Positions 32,201-43,608 of a DNA stretch of 64,000 bases are shown piece after piece. The position numbers and the translations under genes are program-made. The stretch's first letter is position 1, and each line of letters opens with the position of its first letter. Origin of the DNA: Ditylenchus dipsaci (Eukaryota > Nematoda > Chromadorea > Rhabditida > Anguinidae). The stretch is taken from contig SADC01001306.1 in NCBI GenBank assembly GCA_004194705.1, positions 186,001-250,000 of the forward strand, written 5' to 3'. The notes under the pieces were generated by a model. It saw only the letters and a list, made by a program, of their open reading frames with translations. It had not been told where the DNA came from and did no database searches.

Positions 32201-33853
32201 TAACAAGTGACACTATTAGCTATTGATTAACTAGTGATGTGTGTTCCGGTGTGAATAAAATCTGTCTCAATGAAAAGCTCGATACAACGTTTTAAAAAAT
32301 GATCGAAGGGCTCTAGGTCAATTCGTCGACGGTCAGTTCGTCGACAGGTCAATTCGTCGACAGGTCAATTCATCGACAGTCAATTCTTCAACATTTTCGT
32401 CAATCTTAGTTTTACCATGGCAATTGAGTAATGGCAATTGAGTAAAAGGCAATTGAGGAAAACTTGATTTAAAAATGGCCTTTTTCCTAATTCTGATATA
32501 AACACTATCATTGGTAACTAGAAAAGGCGCTAAGGCCAAAGTACCGCCCCTGGGTACTCCCCAACTGGGTACCACATCTTGAGAACCCCCGCCTGGATGC
32601 CGCCTAGGCATCACCACCTGAGTGCTCTCTCTTGATACTTCTCCCTGGTTACCATCTCTTGATCATACTTACCTGGATATTTCCTCGTGGGCAACCCCAA
32701 CTGGGTAACACCTTCAGAGTATTACCTCCTGGTTACTTCCACCTGATACCGTCTCCTGAATATCGTAACGGTAAATACCGGGTATTTACCCACTGGTCAA
32801 CCCTATGGATACCTGTATCGAGACTAAATTACCTAGATCAAAAGTAAGTAAAAGATAATTTTATTCTTCCTTGTACGCTGGCCTACCCTAAGCCATTGTT
32901 AAAAAATAATAGGAGGATAATAAATTAGAATATGAAAGTTCGGACTTGTGCGAGCGGAAATATGCAAATTGCGAGTTGTTTGAGGCAAGATATTCGAGTC
33001 GCGGTTTCTATCAAAAATGTCGACGAATTGACCGTCGACGAATTGACCTATCGACGAATTGACCGTCGACGAACTGACCGTCGACGAATTGACCGCCGCC
33101 CATGATCGAAGACACACTAATGCTCGATACATCATTCGATATAACGATCGCTCGGTATAACGATCACCTTTCGATTGTCCCAGAGTGATCGTTATATCGA
33201 GCGTCTACCAAATGTTCATCTAAACCGTACAAACACGTAAATAACCCCTTTTGGGGGGGGGGGGGGATTGGTCTATTTATGGGGTATCTTTTAGGCTTAG
33301 GCTTCGATAGGCCAGTCCGTTAAGTCGTACTAAGGGGGGGGGGTTCTTTATGACCCTTTTTGTAGTAGGGGGGTTATTTATGTCCCACAGTCATTTAAAC
33401 ATCAATACTACAACTAGAATAAAATAGCTTTGGAAATTATGACAGTGTAATTTACAGAAAATTACTCGGACAGTGCTGACAATTTGCTTCGAAAGGTAGT
33501 TAAATAATAGTGTTTTCATTGAAATAAATGTATGATTTTTTTTATCAGGACTCCCAATGCTCATCTTCATCAACATACAACTCAAATTTCATACTTAACA
33601 GCAGTCAAAATTTGTCCTCAAAAGACTATCCAACTGCTTATGATGAAAAAGAAGTTGGGTTGGTCAAACAGTCAATCAATAGATCAATGGATGCTGTTAA
33701 CAAATTGCCTGTAATTAAGGATTATAACTTTCGCCTACTTGGTTAGTCAATTTACCAAGGAAGTCCGAGCATCCAAATAACTTAATTTTATTTATAGAAA
33801 AGTGCCGTTCAATTGACTTACCTAGCATGAAACATATGCACCCTCCAAACTAG
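29287..33853 (+). CDS. unidentified 9-exon gene, about 427 aa, one membrane segment
   Basis: Exons: 29287-29344, 29539-29676, 29760-29830, 29891-30178, 30914-31147, 31224-31430, 33458-33495, 33549-33741, 33798-33853. All junctions use GT-AG and agree in phase. It starts MNPNLREARSSPYMGSVPE; exon 4 has a conserved-looking block FFYTDFLKTVTFAGNFVFYN; exon 5 has a hydrophobic run LGFIFGVFVHVFLFYV (about residues 231-252), a likely membrane helix. Exon 6 is basic and helical; exons 7-9 are Ser/Asn-rich, ending HMHPPN then TAG. Exon 6 is interrupted once: the reading changes frame at an AAA run (31259-31261), as if one A were missing. The donor at 30179 (ATA|GTTCCC) is weak and lies inside a MITE end. 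Introns 4 and 6 are 735 and 2027 bases because of repeats. I do not recognise the family; exon reality is well supported, exact junctions of exons 2 and 4 less so. Confidence 0.75.
30165..30900. mobile_element. foldback MITE filling intron 4 of the nine-exon gene
   Basis: Ends TTGGTACTTTTATAGTTCCC and GGGAACTATAAAAGTACC. Arms include CTCGGATTTTTTGAAAAGTG and its reverse. On both sides the flank contains TCAAATTTAGAAATTCAA (18 bp), one copy at 30145-30162 and one at 30904-30921. The core (about 30425-30690) matches the core of the element at 34111-35026. Confidence 0.85.
31626..31917. mobile_element. inverted-repeat family E, copy 2
   Basis: From GGGAGGAACCCTGACTGTGA to CAGGTCACAGTCAGGGTCC, sharing GTAGAGCGTGCCCAAGTTCC with copies 1 and 3. 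Confidence 0.85.
31929..32168. mobile_element. inverted-repeat family F, copy 2
   Basis: Ends TTAAAGGGCATGCCCGTGC and GCACGGGCATGCCCCTTTAA; about 240 bp, no coding sequence. Confidence 0.85.
32317..33095. mobile_element. tandem-armed foldback, motif GTCGACGAATTGACC
   Basis: The left arm (32317-32400) repeats GGTCAATTCGTCGAC; the right arm (33015-33095) repeats its complement, four to five units each. The roughly 600-base interior includes a degenerate tandem array (32540-32830). Confidence 0.88.
32540..32830 (+). repeat. degenerate tandem array, roughly 35-bp period
   Basis: Units resemble CCAACTGGGTACCACATCTT followed by GAGAACCCCCGCCTGGAT, with CTGGGTAACACC, CCTGGTTACTTCC and similar variants recurring. 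It is the cargo of the foldback 32317-33095. Confidence 0.55.
33240..33385 (+). repeat. G-tract-rich segment
   Basis: Three long G runs (about 33252-33265, 33336-33345, 33367-33372) separated by TTATTTATGGGGTATC / CTTTATGACC-like sequence. It is inside intron 6 of the nine-exon gene and may be a decayed family A-like end. Confidence 0.4.
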
Positions 33854-34110
33854 CACGATCAAAGGAAATGCCCAACATATTTTCAGTAATAGATGATGAA
33901 GATGGGTAGAGAACGATAAATCTTAATAACTCGGGTGTCATATTTACTTAAATGACCATGCTCACGTGGGTCTGGTGGTCCCCGCCAATTTTTTCCGTAT
34001 CATCGAGCTTCTATACCGATTTTTCACCTTGGTTTCTAACAAAAAAGGCCTAGAATTTAATTTTAGCTGTAGTTTTGCTGGAAACCGACTTAAAAAATTT
34101 GGCGCTACCG

Positions 34111-35026
34111 AAGTATACCCTCTCCAAATGTAATTTTTTTGAACTTCTTCAAAAGACCATTTTAACCATTTTGAAGCATTTCCTACACGTTAAACACGAA
34201 AAAAATGTGTTTTCACCTACTTTTCCTTGAAAAATGTCAAATTTCAGAAAATTTTTTTTTAGGGTAAATGACTATTTTTGAGGTATTCTTGTACATCTTA
34301 AGGGTACCTTGACACCAAGAAGATAGGGTTTGAACACCGTTCTGTTAACCGGATCCTACCGCATAAAGAAACTCTGGTGTGCATGCTTTTTTCATACATC
34401 CAGAGTCACTTTCGAGTGATTTGTGTCTAAGGTATGTGGGTGTGAGCATCTCAACTGCAAACCATCTGCGCCCCTTTCGGGGCTCGAGAGCTAGAGATGC
34501 GCACACTTACTTACCTTAGACATGATTCCGAGCAAGACACTTGATCATTAAATGCATATAGAGTCTATTTTTGCCTCGCTCCAGTGACCAAAACTGGGTA
34601 GAATACCTTAAAAATAGTCATTTACACTGAAAAATATTTTCTTCTGAAAATTGACATCTTATAAGAAAAGTAGGTGAAAACACCTTTTTATCGTGTTAAA
34701 AGAGGCATGTCCACGCTAATAAGAGGAAATTCGAAATTTTTCCTATTCATTAAACTTCTGTACGGATTTTTCAACCTGGTTTCTAACAAAACAAGGTCTA
34801 GAATTTAATTTTCGGTATGGTTTTGTTAGAAACCAGGTTGAATAATCCGTACAGAACTTGAATAATTAGGAAAAAAAATTGAATTCCCGGGCACCACCTC
34901 TTATTACGTGGGCATTGCGTGGGCATGCCCCTTTAAAGTGTAGGAAATGCTTAAAAATGGTTAAAATGATCTCTTGAAGAAGTTCAAAAAAAATCATTTG
35001 GGGAGGGTATACTCCGGCAGGGTCGA
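34111..35026. mobile_element. foldback with core shared with 30165-30900 and a nested family D hairpin
   Basis: Ends AGTATACCCTCTCCAAATG and CATTTGGGGAGGGTATACT-like. The core (34350-34595) carries AGTCACTTTCGAGTGATTTG and GAGCATCTCAAC, matching the core at 30425-30690 although the outer arms differ. At 34705-34930 sits a family D hairpin. Flanking family D halves at 33954-34105 and 35027-35105 suggest this whole block split an older family D copy. Confidence 0.75.
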
Positions 35027-35105
35027 AAATTCGAAGACGAGATCAATGATTAGGAAAAATTTCTGAATTAGCGGGGGACCACCAGTCCGCCGTGAGAATG
35101 GTCCT

Positions 35106-35627
35106 TAAAAAGTGTTTTTTTTAATATTTGAAAATAAAAGAGAGTATTCGTTCAGCAAATCGTAGATATGTGACGATTCTGGTTTTTTTAATGGGGTTGG
35201 CATCAACACGATTATTTTAAATTTCAGACATTTTTAGCTAAAAAGACTCCTCAAAGTCCTCGCTATCTCTATATAGTATTTGGCATGTGTGGGTGGGTGG
35301 GTGTTTATTTAACGCTATTTCGACTTCGAAGGCCAAAATGGGGCGTAGAAGGGGAAATACTTTTTGCGGGTAAGTTCATCGTGTTGCTCAGAATGTCAGC
35401 TTTCGTTTAAAATAAAGAGCGTCCAAAAATACGCGTTTTAAGAGGGGCATATGCCCATTTTTATGAAAGCCATTTTTCATTGAACACCTTTTTAGTTTTA
35501 AATTTGAAGTAATGGTATTTGTCTCGACACGAAAACTATTTGTTGGCGCATCTTCAATTGCGGTCCTCTCAAAAAACAACTATTAAATACCCTAAGCCCA
35601 TGATTCTTACAAATAAATCTTTAGGGT
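35106..35627. other. no gene seen
   Basis: No exon chain or transposon terminus is visible. A GTGGGTGGGTGGGTG run lies at 35288-35302. Confidence 0.35.
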
Positions 35628-36190
35628 GAGGCCCAAAGCACCAAGATGGGGCCCGAACCACCAGGATAAGTCACGAACCACCAGCAAAGTTCCCGAACCA
35701 TCAGGACCGGTTCGAACCACCAGGATATGGCTCACACCAAAAGATAAGGCCTGAAGCATCAGGATGGGGCCCAATCGACGTAGGTACCCCTCAACCACCA
35801 TGATGGGCTCAAAACACCAGGAAAGTAACTTAACCACCAGGACCAGGCCCGAATCGCCAGGATGTGGCTCATACCACCATATAGGGCCTAAACCACCAAG
35901 ATGGGGTCCAAGTGACGTGGGCACACCTCCCCCCTCCCTCGAACACCAGGATGGGGCCCGAACCACAAGAATGTTGTCCCCAACCACCAGTATCGGGCCT
36001 GAACCACGTGGACACCCCCGATCAACAGGATGGGGGCCAAACCACCAGAATGTGGCCCAAAGCACCGGGATGGTGCCCGAACCACCAGGATAGGTCCTAA
36101 ACTACGTCGATAGCTCTCAATCAGCAGGATGGGGTCTGGACCCCATTATAGGGCCGGAACCACCGGGACATTGACCAGGACCAGGCCAGT
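35628..36190 (+). repeat. degenerate minisatellite, about 33-35-bp unit
   Basis: Units of the type CCACCAGGATGGGGCCCGAA repeat about sixteen times with changes (ACCACCAAGATGGGG, ACCACCAGGATATGGC). The overlapping long open frames on both strands (proline- and glycine-rich) are produced by the repeat. Confidence 0.8.
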
Positions 36191-36799
36191 ACCGAGCCCC
36201 AACCACACCAACCAGAATGGGGACTTAACTACCTGGATACCCCCCCCCCAAACCACCAGTAAAGTATCAGGGGAGAAGAGTGAGCGGGAACTTTGAAGGC
36301 AGGAAAGAGTACCCAGGAAAAGGGTAGCCAGGAGAGACGGGGGTACACAGGAAGGGGTAATCAGGGGAATGCAAGATGGACTGATATTTTTTAAAATTTC
36401 AAAATCTTGAAAATAAATACACATAGGATAGAGGCGCCGATAGGCGCCTGTTGTTCCTAGTGTTATGGTATCCTATTTGCACAAATGTTAGGTTCAAAAT
36501 TATTGATACCAATAATTAAAAGCGGTTTTTGTAATTTTGAACCGCATTTTGTTACCTCAATTTCTAACCCTAATTTTTTTGTGCCAATCGTGTAGAGGAG
36601 GTTCTTTTAGGCAGGGTTTTACAAATCAAGTGTCGAAAAAAGTCCAACTTTCGAGGATTACTGCCCACTTGTAAGAAAAAACTGGCAAATCCACCATCTT
36701 TTTGTTTTTTGTTTATTTTACAACGATTTTCAATATTGTGTAGTAATATTGCATTCTGTGTTCTTTTCTGTAGATTTTCGCATCCGTGTAAGTTCTTGG
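36191..36799. other. no gene seen
   Basis: Contains a C run at 36240-36250 and a purine-rich stretch. No exon is supported. Confidence 0.35.
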
Positions 36800-36984
36800 G
36801 TGCCATGACATTTCGTCCAAAGTCAGTTCGTCCGAAGTCAATTCGTCCAAAGACAATTCGTCCAAAATTCAATTCGTCAATATGCAATTCATCCAAAATG
36901 CAATTCGTCCAAATTTGAACTTCAAGTCGAAATTTTGCGAGAAAATCACTTCTACGGTCACAGAATAAGTCCAACCGCTCAGAA

Positions 36985-37375
36985 ACCCGTGCCAGAGTGG
37001 CCGAAAGCCAATACAATCTGGTTTTTTTGGGTTTTACTAAAATGGGACGAACTTTTTGCGAAAAACGATTGAGCAAATTAAAATCGCAATGTGATAGAGT
37101 AAATCGCTCAGAATCACACCACCAAATATCCGAAACTATCCTAAACCACTCCAACGACGCCTAAAACACTGTTTAGGGTGGTTTGGAGTGGTTTGCGATG
37201 ATCGGTGGTAAGATTCTGAGCGCTTCACCCGATCACATTGACACTCAGACTTGCTCAATCGTTTTTTCGCAAAATGTTTGTCCCTCTTTAGTAAAACTCC
37301 AAAAAACCAGATTTTATTGGCTTTCGGCCATTGTTGCATGAGATTGATCCTTCGTAAATTAATCCCTAAAGGTTA
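36985..37375 (+). repeat. tRNA-like halves separated by a hairpin, copy 1
   Basis: GTGCCAGAGTGGCCGAAAGC (A-box-like, as in tRNA-Ser/Leu) near 36990 and GGTTACAGGTTGGAATCC (B-box-like) near 37360, followed by TGGTGGCA, which can pair with the 5' TGCCA. Between them is a hairpin with arms containing TTTTACTAAA and GCGAAAAACGATTGAGCAAA. Confidence 0.55.
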
Positions 37376-37575
37376 CAGGTTGGAATCCTAGTGGTGGCAA
37401 AATACTTTTTTCCTGACTACAATATCTTTTAACGGAAAATAAAGCTTTGAGGAGGATAATAAAACCATCTGAAACCTGATCAAACGGTTATCCACTCCAA
37501 AATCCGAAATTTTGGATTTAGCCTGAAATAAATACAAAGCATTGTATACCACTCGAAATCGGCATACGGCGTATA

Positions 37576-37802
37576 GCGGTTGGCGGGACAAATGTCCCAA
37601 AAACCCCTCAACGCCACACCAAAACGCCAAGCTTTTTTTAGGTGTTTTTTAGGCTTAGGATTTAGGCTTAGGATTAGGATTAGGCCTTAGGCTTAGGACA
37701 GAAAAAACATCCGAACATCCTCAAAGTAATGATGAAAAAAGCTTGGCCTTGGTGTGACGTTTAGGGGTTTTTGGGACATTTGTCCCGCCAACCGCTAAAC
37801 GT
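37576..37802. mobile_element. hairpin MITE nested in foldback copy 1
   Basis: CGGTTGGCGGGACAAATGTC pairs with GACATTTGTCCCGCCAACCG; the centre has a GGCTTAGGATTAGG run. Confidence 0.85.
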
Positions 37803-38006
37803 CTACGCACCCTCGAAATCGTGTCCTGAGTATGTTTTGTTTATACAGAGACAGCTATTTGGATTGCAGGAACTCTTGTTCTAGTAGTTTCAGACCGCGT
37901 AGTACTTAGGTGGAAGTTTAAAACACGTGGTATTTAGGTTACTGTATTTAGGGAGGAACACTCAGGTGATAATATTTGACAGCCTAAATATCGGTACTTA
38001 GGCCTA

Positions 38007-38272
38007 CCGTATATTCTCGATTAGAAGGCCCCTCTCTAATAGAAGGCCCCTCTCTAATAGAAGGCCCCCCTTGAGGACCTATATATCAGCCTAGAAAAAG
38101 AAATTCGCAAATCTGTTTTTCGCGTTTTCTTAGTTAGCACGAGCTCACCTGATTCCACTTTTAAAATTTTAGTTGAGCACCCAAAAATCTCAAAATCGAA
38201 ATATTTTTTTCCGACTTTTTTAGGGTTGAAAAATAGAAGGCTCGGGCCTTCTAATAGAGAATATACGGTAAG
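38007..38272. mobile_element. hairpin MITE with ACCGTATATTCTC ends
   Basis: ACCGTATATTCTCGATTAGAAGG and CCTTCTAATAGAGAATATACGG are inverted ends. The left arm also repeats CTCTAATAGAAGGCCCC. Confidence 0.85.
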
Positions 38273-38324
38273 TGGATCAATAAATATTTTGACGGACTTA
38301 GTTTTTTTTAAAGGTTAATTACTT

Positions 38325-39208
38325 TTTCTGTGGCAACTTTACTTTTTTTTGTAGCAAAAATGATTTTTTGTAGCAAATTTACTTTTTTTTTGTGGCAAAT
38401 TTATTTTGTAGCAAATTTACTTTTTGTGGCAAATTTACTGTTTTTTGTAGCAAATCCGATTTTAGTCCGAAGCACATATACTTGAGGCAGTGTGCTTATT
38501 TATTCATCCTAAATTCTCAAAACTTGTATTGTGAGTCTATGAAAGACTTGGACTTCATGAAAGACAGGTGGATTAATTGATGGTAAAGCTGCTGGGCTTT
38601 AGGTCTAATCTAGCACACACACCTGGCACACTCTCGGCTGCTTCATTACTCAACATTCTCTGATGGATCAGTTATGAAATTCTTAAATTCAAGCTTACCG
38701 GATTTACCATCAATACAATGCATGATGATAATTCTTTCAACCTTAGCCACATTTTGCTCCACTATTTTGAGAAGAGCAACACTTCAGTCAGTACGCTTTT
38801 GGATCTTATCGGGCTTTCTCTTGTGAAGAAAAGACTGGTAACTGAAATAGCCGGGTGCAAGTGGGATCTTCTGCCAACTGCCTATGATCTTTCAGGAAAA
38901 TGCAATTTTCGGGTGCTGGACCAAACCGAAATACTCAGTTCACTTTTCTCGAAAATCGGTTTTTAGTCTAAGAAGACTAAAAGTGGTATGCGGATCGAGC
39001 GTATCAACAGATATATATATATGTTTCTCAAATTTTAGAAATAAATAAGCACAACTCAAGTTTATGTGCTACGGACTAAAATCGGATTTGCCACAAAAAG
39101 AGTAAATTTGCTACAGAAAAAAATAAATTTGCTACAAAAAAGTAAATTTGCCACCAAAAAAATTATTTTTGCTACAAAAAAAAAGTAAATTTGCCACAGA
39201 AAAATGAT
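38325..39208. mobile_element. tandem-armed foldback, motif TTTGTAGCAAATTTACTTT, with coding-like cargo
   Basis: Arms at 38325-38460 and 39070-39208 are arrays of GTAGCAAATTTAC / GTGGCAAATTTAC and their complements. The cargo contains an 82-codon plus-strand frame (38718-38966) reading MHDDNSFNLSHILLHYFEKS at its start and KWDLLPTAYDLSGK later. It looks protein-like but matches no family I know. The element sits inside 36800-39308. Confidence 0.8.
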
Positions 39209-39762
39209 TAACCATTTTCAAATTTGGACGAATTGAATTTTGTACGAACTGCACTTTGGACGAATTGACTTTGGACGAACTTATTTTTGGACGAAATGAC
39301 ATGGCACCAAGTTCTTGTTGTTATTTTAATGTTTAACATGGCGGCAAGCAACGTGTGGAAGTCCTTCATAGGCTTGGGCGTTTGAGTCCTGGACGGATTC
39401 CGGATAGGATTATGAAAAAAAATCCGGATTTCGAAAAATTTCAAAGCTAGGAATCCGGTTCGGATTCCGGGTTTTCAAAAAAAACCACAAAAAGAAAAAT
39501 TTTCAATGTATTTATTTGAACACTAAAGTTCCAATGCAAGTTAAGCAATGAGCTTAAGCAATGTATAATTTAAATCAATAAGCGAAATTAGCATATTCTA
39601 GGGCTTTGTTGAGGGAAATAATTGTTTGGCGTTCTTTGCACCAAGTGATACCCCTCTGTACTGGAATAGGTCCCTTTCCCGGTTCGCAAATCACGGGGAT
39701 TCAACGTGGGACCTCTTTTTGATGGTTTTGAATAATAACTATTCTAATCTTGAAACTATTTT

Positions 39763-39955
39763 TTTGTAGAGACATATCTTGGCTCCATTTTGAGTGTTAA
39801 TAGAGCCATATTATAAAACTATTTACAGCACCGCAATAAAAATCGGCAAGTTGGCGTCTTTTCACAAGGGATTGGTTTTTTGCAACTTGGTAGCTTGAAA
39901 CCTTTGTAATCTAGCTTACCACCTGAAACGAAACCCAGATATGTCTCTACAAACA
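39763..39955. mobile_element. hairpin MITE, about 190 bp
   Basis: GTAGAGACATATCTTGGCTC and AACCCAGATATGTCTCTAC form the ends; the centre is single-copy. Confidence 0.75.
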
Positions 39956-40091
39956 ACTAAATAAATTCATATGATCAATAATAAATAATATTTACCTTTT
40001 TTTAAGTGATTTTATCATTTAAAAAAGGTAACTCGCCCGGAGCCCAATCCTAGTCTTTCAAGATAGTTGCGATGAAGAGGAGCCGGCCCTA

Positions 40092-41122
40092 TATGAGATC
40101 CGTACTCAAATTTTTGCCTTGGTCCCCTGTTGTTTTTTTTTTTGAAAAATGCCTTGGAACAACAAGGGACCAAGGCATTTTTTAAAAAAAACAACAGGGG
40201 GACCAAGGCAAAAATTTGGTGCGTTGACGTTTCATCGACTTTATGCAAATGCATAAAGTCGGACAAACGTTCAAAAAACACAGGGGGACCAATGCAGTTT
40301 TTTTACGTTTTTTCAAAAAATTTAGATTGTGTCCGAAGCACCAAAAACCATCCAAAACCACCCCAAACCACCTAAAACACCCAAACCACCCAAAATCACC
40401 TTGATTGGGCTAAAGCAGAAACTCTTAAAATACTACGAATTGATAACAGCTGTACACAAGCAATAGTTTCAAATCAGCGATCATTCTGTCAACGAATATC
40501 GCTCATTTACATTGGTTGAAATTATTTTTCCTATTCCGTTTGTTTCTAATCATTCCGTTTGCTAGTGCTTGTGTACAGTTTTTATCTTTTCGTAGTATTT
40601 TAAGAGTTTCCGCTTCAGCTGAATCAAATCAAAGTTTTTCGATGTTGTGGTGAAGGAGGTGCGAGAACAAGACATCTACCAGCTTTACGAAATCGCAGGA
40701 AGAAGAAACGGCCACCTTCTACACGTGCTACAAATGCTGCAGGTATTGGTAGGTAAACTCGAAGTTCTAGTCTTATCAAACCCAATTAACTACACGATTT
40801 TGAATATGATATGATGGGTTGGTTGAGATTTTTAAAAATTTTCGATTTTCATCTCATCCACGTGGATATCCACGGATGGTTTGGGGTGATTTTGGGTGTT
40901 TAGGTGGTTTGGGGTGGTTTTGGATGGTTTTGGTGGTTCGGACGCAATCTAAATTTTTTTGAAAAAACGTAAAAAACTGCCTTGGTCCCCTGTGTTTTTG
41001 AACGTTTGTCGACTTTATGCATTTGCATAAAGTCGGACAAACGTTTCATCGACTTTATGCAAATGCATAAAGTCGATGAAACGTCCCTTTACCAAAAAAT
41101 TTGAGTACGGATCTCATATAGG
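40092..41122. mobile_element. foldback with TATGAGATCCGTACTCAAAT ends
   Basis: The right end carries the exact reverse. Just inside, each arm has GCCTTGGTCCCCTG and a palindromic ACTTTATGCAAATGCATAAAGT unit, one copy in the left arm and two in the right. Inner arms also pair (ACCACCCCAAACCACC against GGTGGTTTGGGGTGG). The centre is near 40430-40600. Confidence 0.82.
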
Positions 41123-42137
41123 GCAAATAGAGGAGCCCAGTGAAATTGTTAATCTTTTATTGGAGGTGGATTCTTGAGTTACGCATGTAGATGTTCGTTC
41201 AATAAATCACTCAGGTGTGGGCAAGAGTTCATGTATAAGGAATTCACACTACTTTAAAAATCTTCGGTTAGGCAATTCCTTATGTTAACCAGGACTGAAA
41301 ATGTCTCACAAACTGCAACATGAACAAAAAATCAAAAAGTCGTGAATTAAAAAAGTGATAAATCTACGAACCAATTTTCTGCCATAAAACCGACATTTTT
41401 TTCGGTTTTCCGCTCTGCTGGCCGGGCAAAATTTCGACCGGCCGACAACCCTAATGACACACTATTCCAAATTATTCAGAAGGGTCCCAAAATTTTCAGA
41501 TTCGCGGGTTTTTGAAACAATAAACCAGCCGCCCGTTTAATTAGAGAAAATACGGTATACACTGAACGCTCCATATAATGTCCGCTTGTTATAACGTCCC
41601 ATTTTAGCCGGTCCTTGATGGACTTTATATCGAGCGTCGACTGTATATAATACGCCTCAAAATAAACTATTTGGTTTTTGTCTGACTTTAGGGGGGTAGG
41701 CACTATTTTGCACCGTCAAGCGAAAACCGAAATCGACGAAATACGCACCGACGGCACCCATCGTATTTAGGCGATTCGGTTAAATTTCATTAAATTGTAC
41801 CGTGCATGGTACAAAAGCATCATTTTATGAAATCACTCTAGATTTCAACCACGCTTGGTGCAAAATAAGCATTTTTAACGAAATCGACTGATTTTTTTAT
41901 GTGCATGGTGCGAAAACGCGAGTTTTGGAAAGTACTTTTTTTTACTTGTCATGGTGCACATCCAGAGTACTTTTAGGAAATTAGATAACCATTTGCACGG
42001 TGCGAATCCTGAGTCAGAATCTGCACGGTGAAGATCCTAAGTCAGGATCTGCACGGTGCGAACCCTGAGTCAGGATCTGCACGGTGCGAATCCTGAGTCA
42101 GGATTTGAACCATTGTTACAGTGACAAATAAAAATAA

Positions 42138-42213
42138 CCTCCACCTAGTGGGGTTCGAACTTACGACCATTTTACACATCACACCCACACTTTTCCACTG
42201 AGCTATGTTGGCT
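42138..42213 (-). tRNA. tRNA-like sequence, left arm of foldback
   Basis: The minus strand has GCCAACATAGCTCAGTGGAA with a perfect A box (TAGCTCAGTGG) and AAGTTCGAACCCCACTAGG with a perfect B box. The anticodon region is not convincing (no 5-bp stem). It is probably a tRNA-derived module able to recruit pol III, not a decoding tRNA. Confidence 0.45.
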
Positions 42214-43532
42214 GTAACGTCTCTGTTGTCATTTGTCTTACTTATACAAAACTTAGTTTATTGGGTGAAAAAAAAATTAAGTTGCCCCCTGCGTCAGGAG
42301 GACATTTGGTTTTGGTTTCAGGTAGAGTTTTTAGTAATCTGTAGATGTTTTTTGTTGCGTTTTAAGCCACGTTCATTTAGACTTTTGATTCTGTGAAACC
42401 CCTTGTTTAGGGTCATCGACACTTTATTTCAGTTTTCCGTCGTTGAGACGATTTAAGTTGTTTTCGTAAGCAGGGGAAATGGGAGAAGGAAACAGCGTTT
42501 CAGAAGACTTTTTATTTAATTCCAGTGCAGTAGAGAATCATACGGATTCAATATAACTTTTGTAATTATTCAACTACTATCTTTTGAACTAGCCGAATCA
42601 CTAGTTCCAATCCATACGCCTGAACTAGCGCTTGAGTGAGTAAACAAGTAGCAAGAACATGAGACGGGGTAATTGTTGGTAAAGTGGAGGAAATAGCGAA
42701 ACAAATGACCCTGTAATTTATTTCTAACGAACAAAAAAACAATGGCAACAATAATCAGACTTCTATTCTCGACTACGCTGCCACGAATTTTTTCAAGCAA
42801 AGTCATTCGGTTGCACAATTTCTACAAAAAATTGATCAATCAAACTTTTTGCGATACCTAATTTTAAAACTGTAAGAGATTTTCGTAGAAAAATTTTCCT
42901 GCCGCATGTTACTGACACTGACGTCTACTGCACTGTTGAAAATTACTTTGAACTAATAGACAGTGTTGTCTCACCACGCTTTTTAAATAACCACTTGATT
43001 GCAATCAAAAATTTCATCATTTTTTTCTACCTTCAGGTAGCCGCTTGAGATATTTTCTGAATGCTGGTCTACAAGAAAGTGCCATGAATTAAACAAAAAA
43101 TCTAGTAGTTTTCTCCTTTTGTTTATAGTTTTTCGATTTGTGAAGAATACAAAATCCGCTTTATTGAGTTTGTGCCTGAGTCAGTGACGTTATTAGTAGT
43201 TTTACCCCTGATGTCCCATATTCTCCCTCAGTACCGATCTGGAGACATCCATTGTCCAGAGCATTGAAAAACCTCATCAAGGTTAAATAGACCTGGTAGC
43301 TCAGTAAAAAAGCTAAAATAAAGGTTTCGGTACCCTTCTACCACGGGTTTTTACAGAATCAAAACATTGAATCTACGTGGCAAAAAAGTAACATAAAAAA
43401 CCATGTAGAGAATACTTAAAACTCTACCTCAACCCTTACCAGAATAACCTCCTGACGCAAGAGGGCAACTTAATTTTTTTCACCCTTTTTAAGTTTTGGT
43501 ATAAGGGTGGCGAATAACCGCTCAGGCGTAAC

Positions 43533-43608
43533 AGCCAACATAGCTCAGTGGAAAAGTGTGGGTGTGATGTGTAAAATGGTCGTAAGTTCGAACCCACTGG
43601 GTGGAGGT
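43533..43608 (+). tRNA. tRNA-like sequence, right arm of foldback
   Basis: The inverted partner of 42138-42213, with the same A and B boxes and near-identical middle. The tail GGGTGGAGGTTATTTTTATT is also shared. Confidence 0.45.

Larger units (their letters stand above)
31460..33208. mobile_element. MITE (TACAGTCGAAGTTCGATA ends) split by three nested elements
   Basis: The left end TACAGTCGAAGTTCGATACA with CGATATAACGAT units is answered at 33120-33208 by GATATAACGATCGCTCGG and GTGATCGTTATATCGAGCG. Between them lie a family E copy, a family F copy and a tandem-armed foldback. The whole sits in intron 6 of the nine-exon gene. Confidence 0.75.
36800..39308. mobile_element. tandem-armed foldback, motif ATTCGTCCAAA, copy 1
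   Basis: The left arm (36800-36920) repeats TTCGTCCAAAG / AATTCGTCC. The right arm (39215-39308) repeats the complement TTGGACGAATTG. The outermost ends are GTGCCATGACATTTCGTCC and GGACGAAATGACATGGCAC. Its interior matches in reverse the interior of 48929-51606. It also holds later insertions at 37576-37802, 38007-38272 and 38325-39208. Confidence 0.88.

Noticed and set aside
35607..36093. Open frames of 62-152 codons on both strands
   Set aside because: They are produced by the CCACCAGGATGGGG minisatellite, which keeps frames open by its unit composition.
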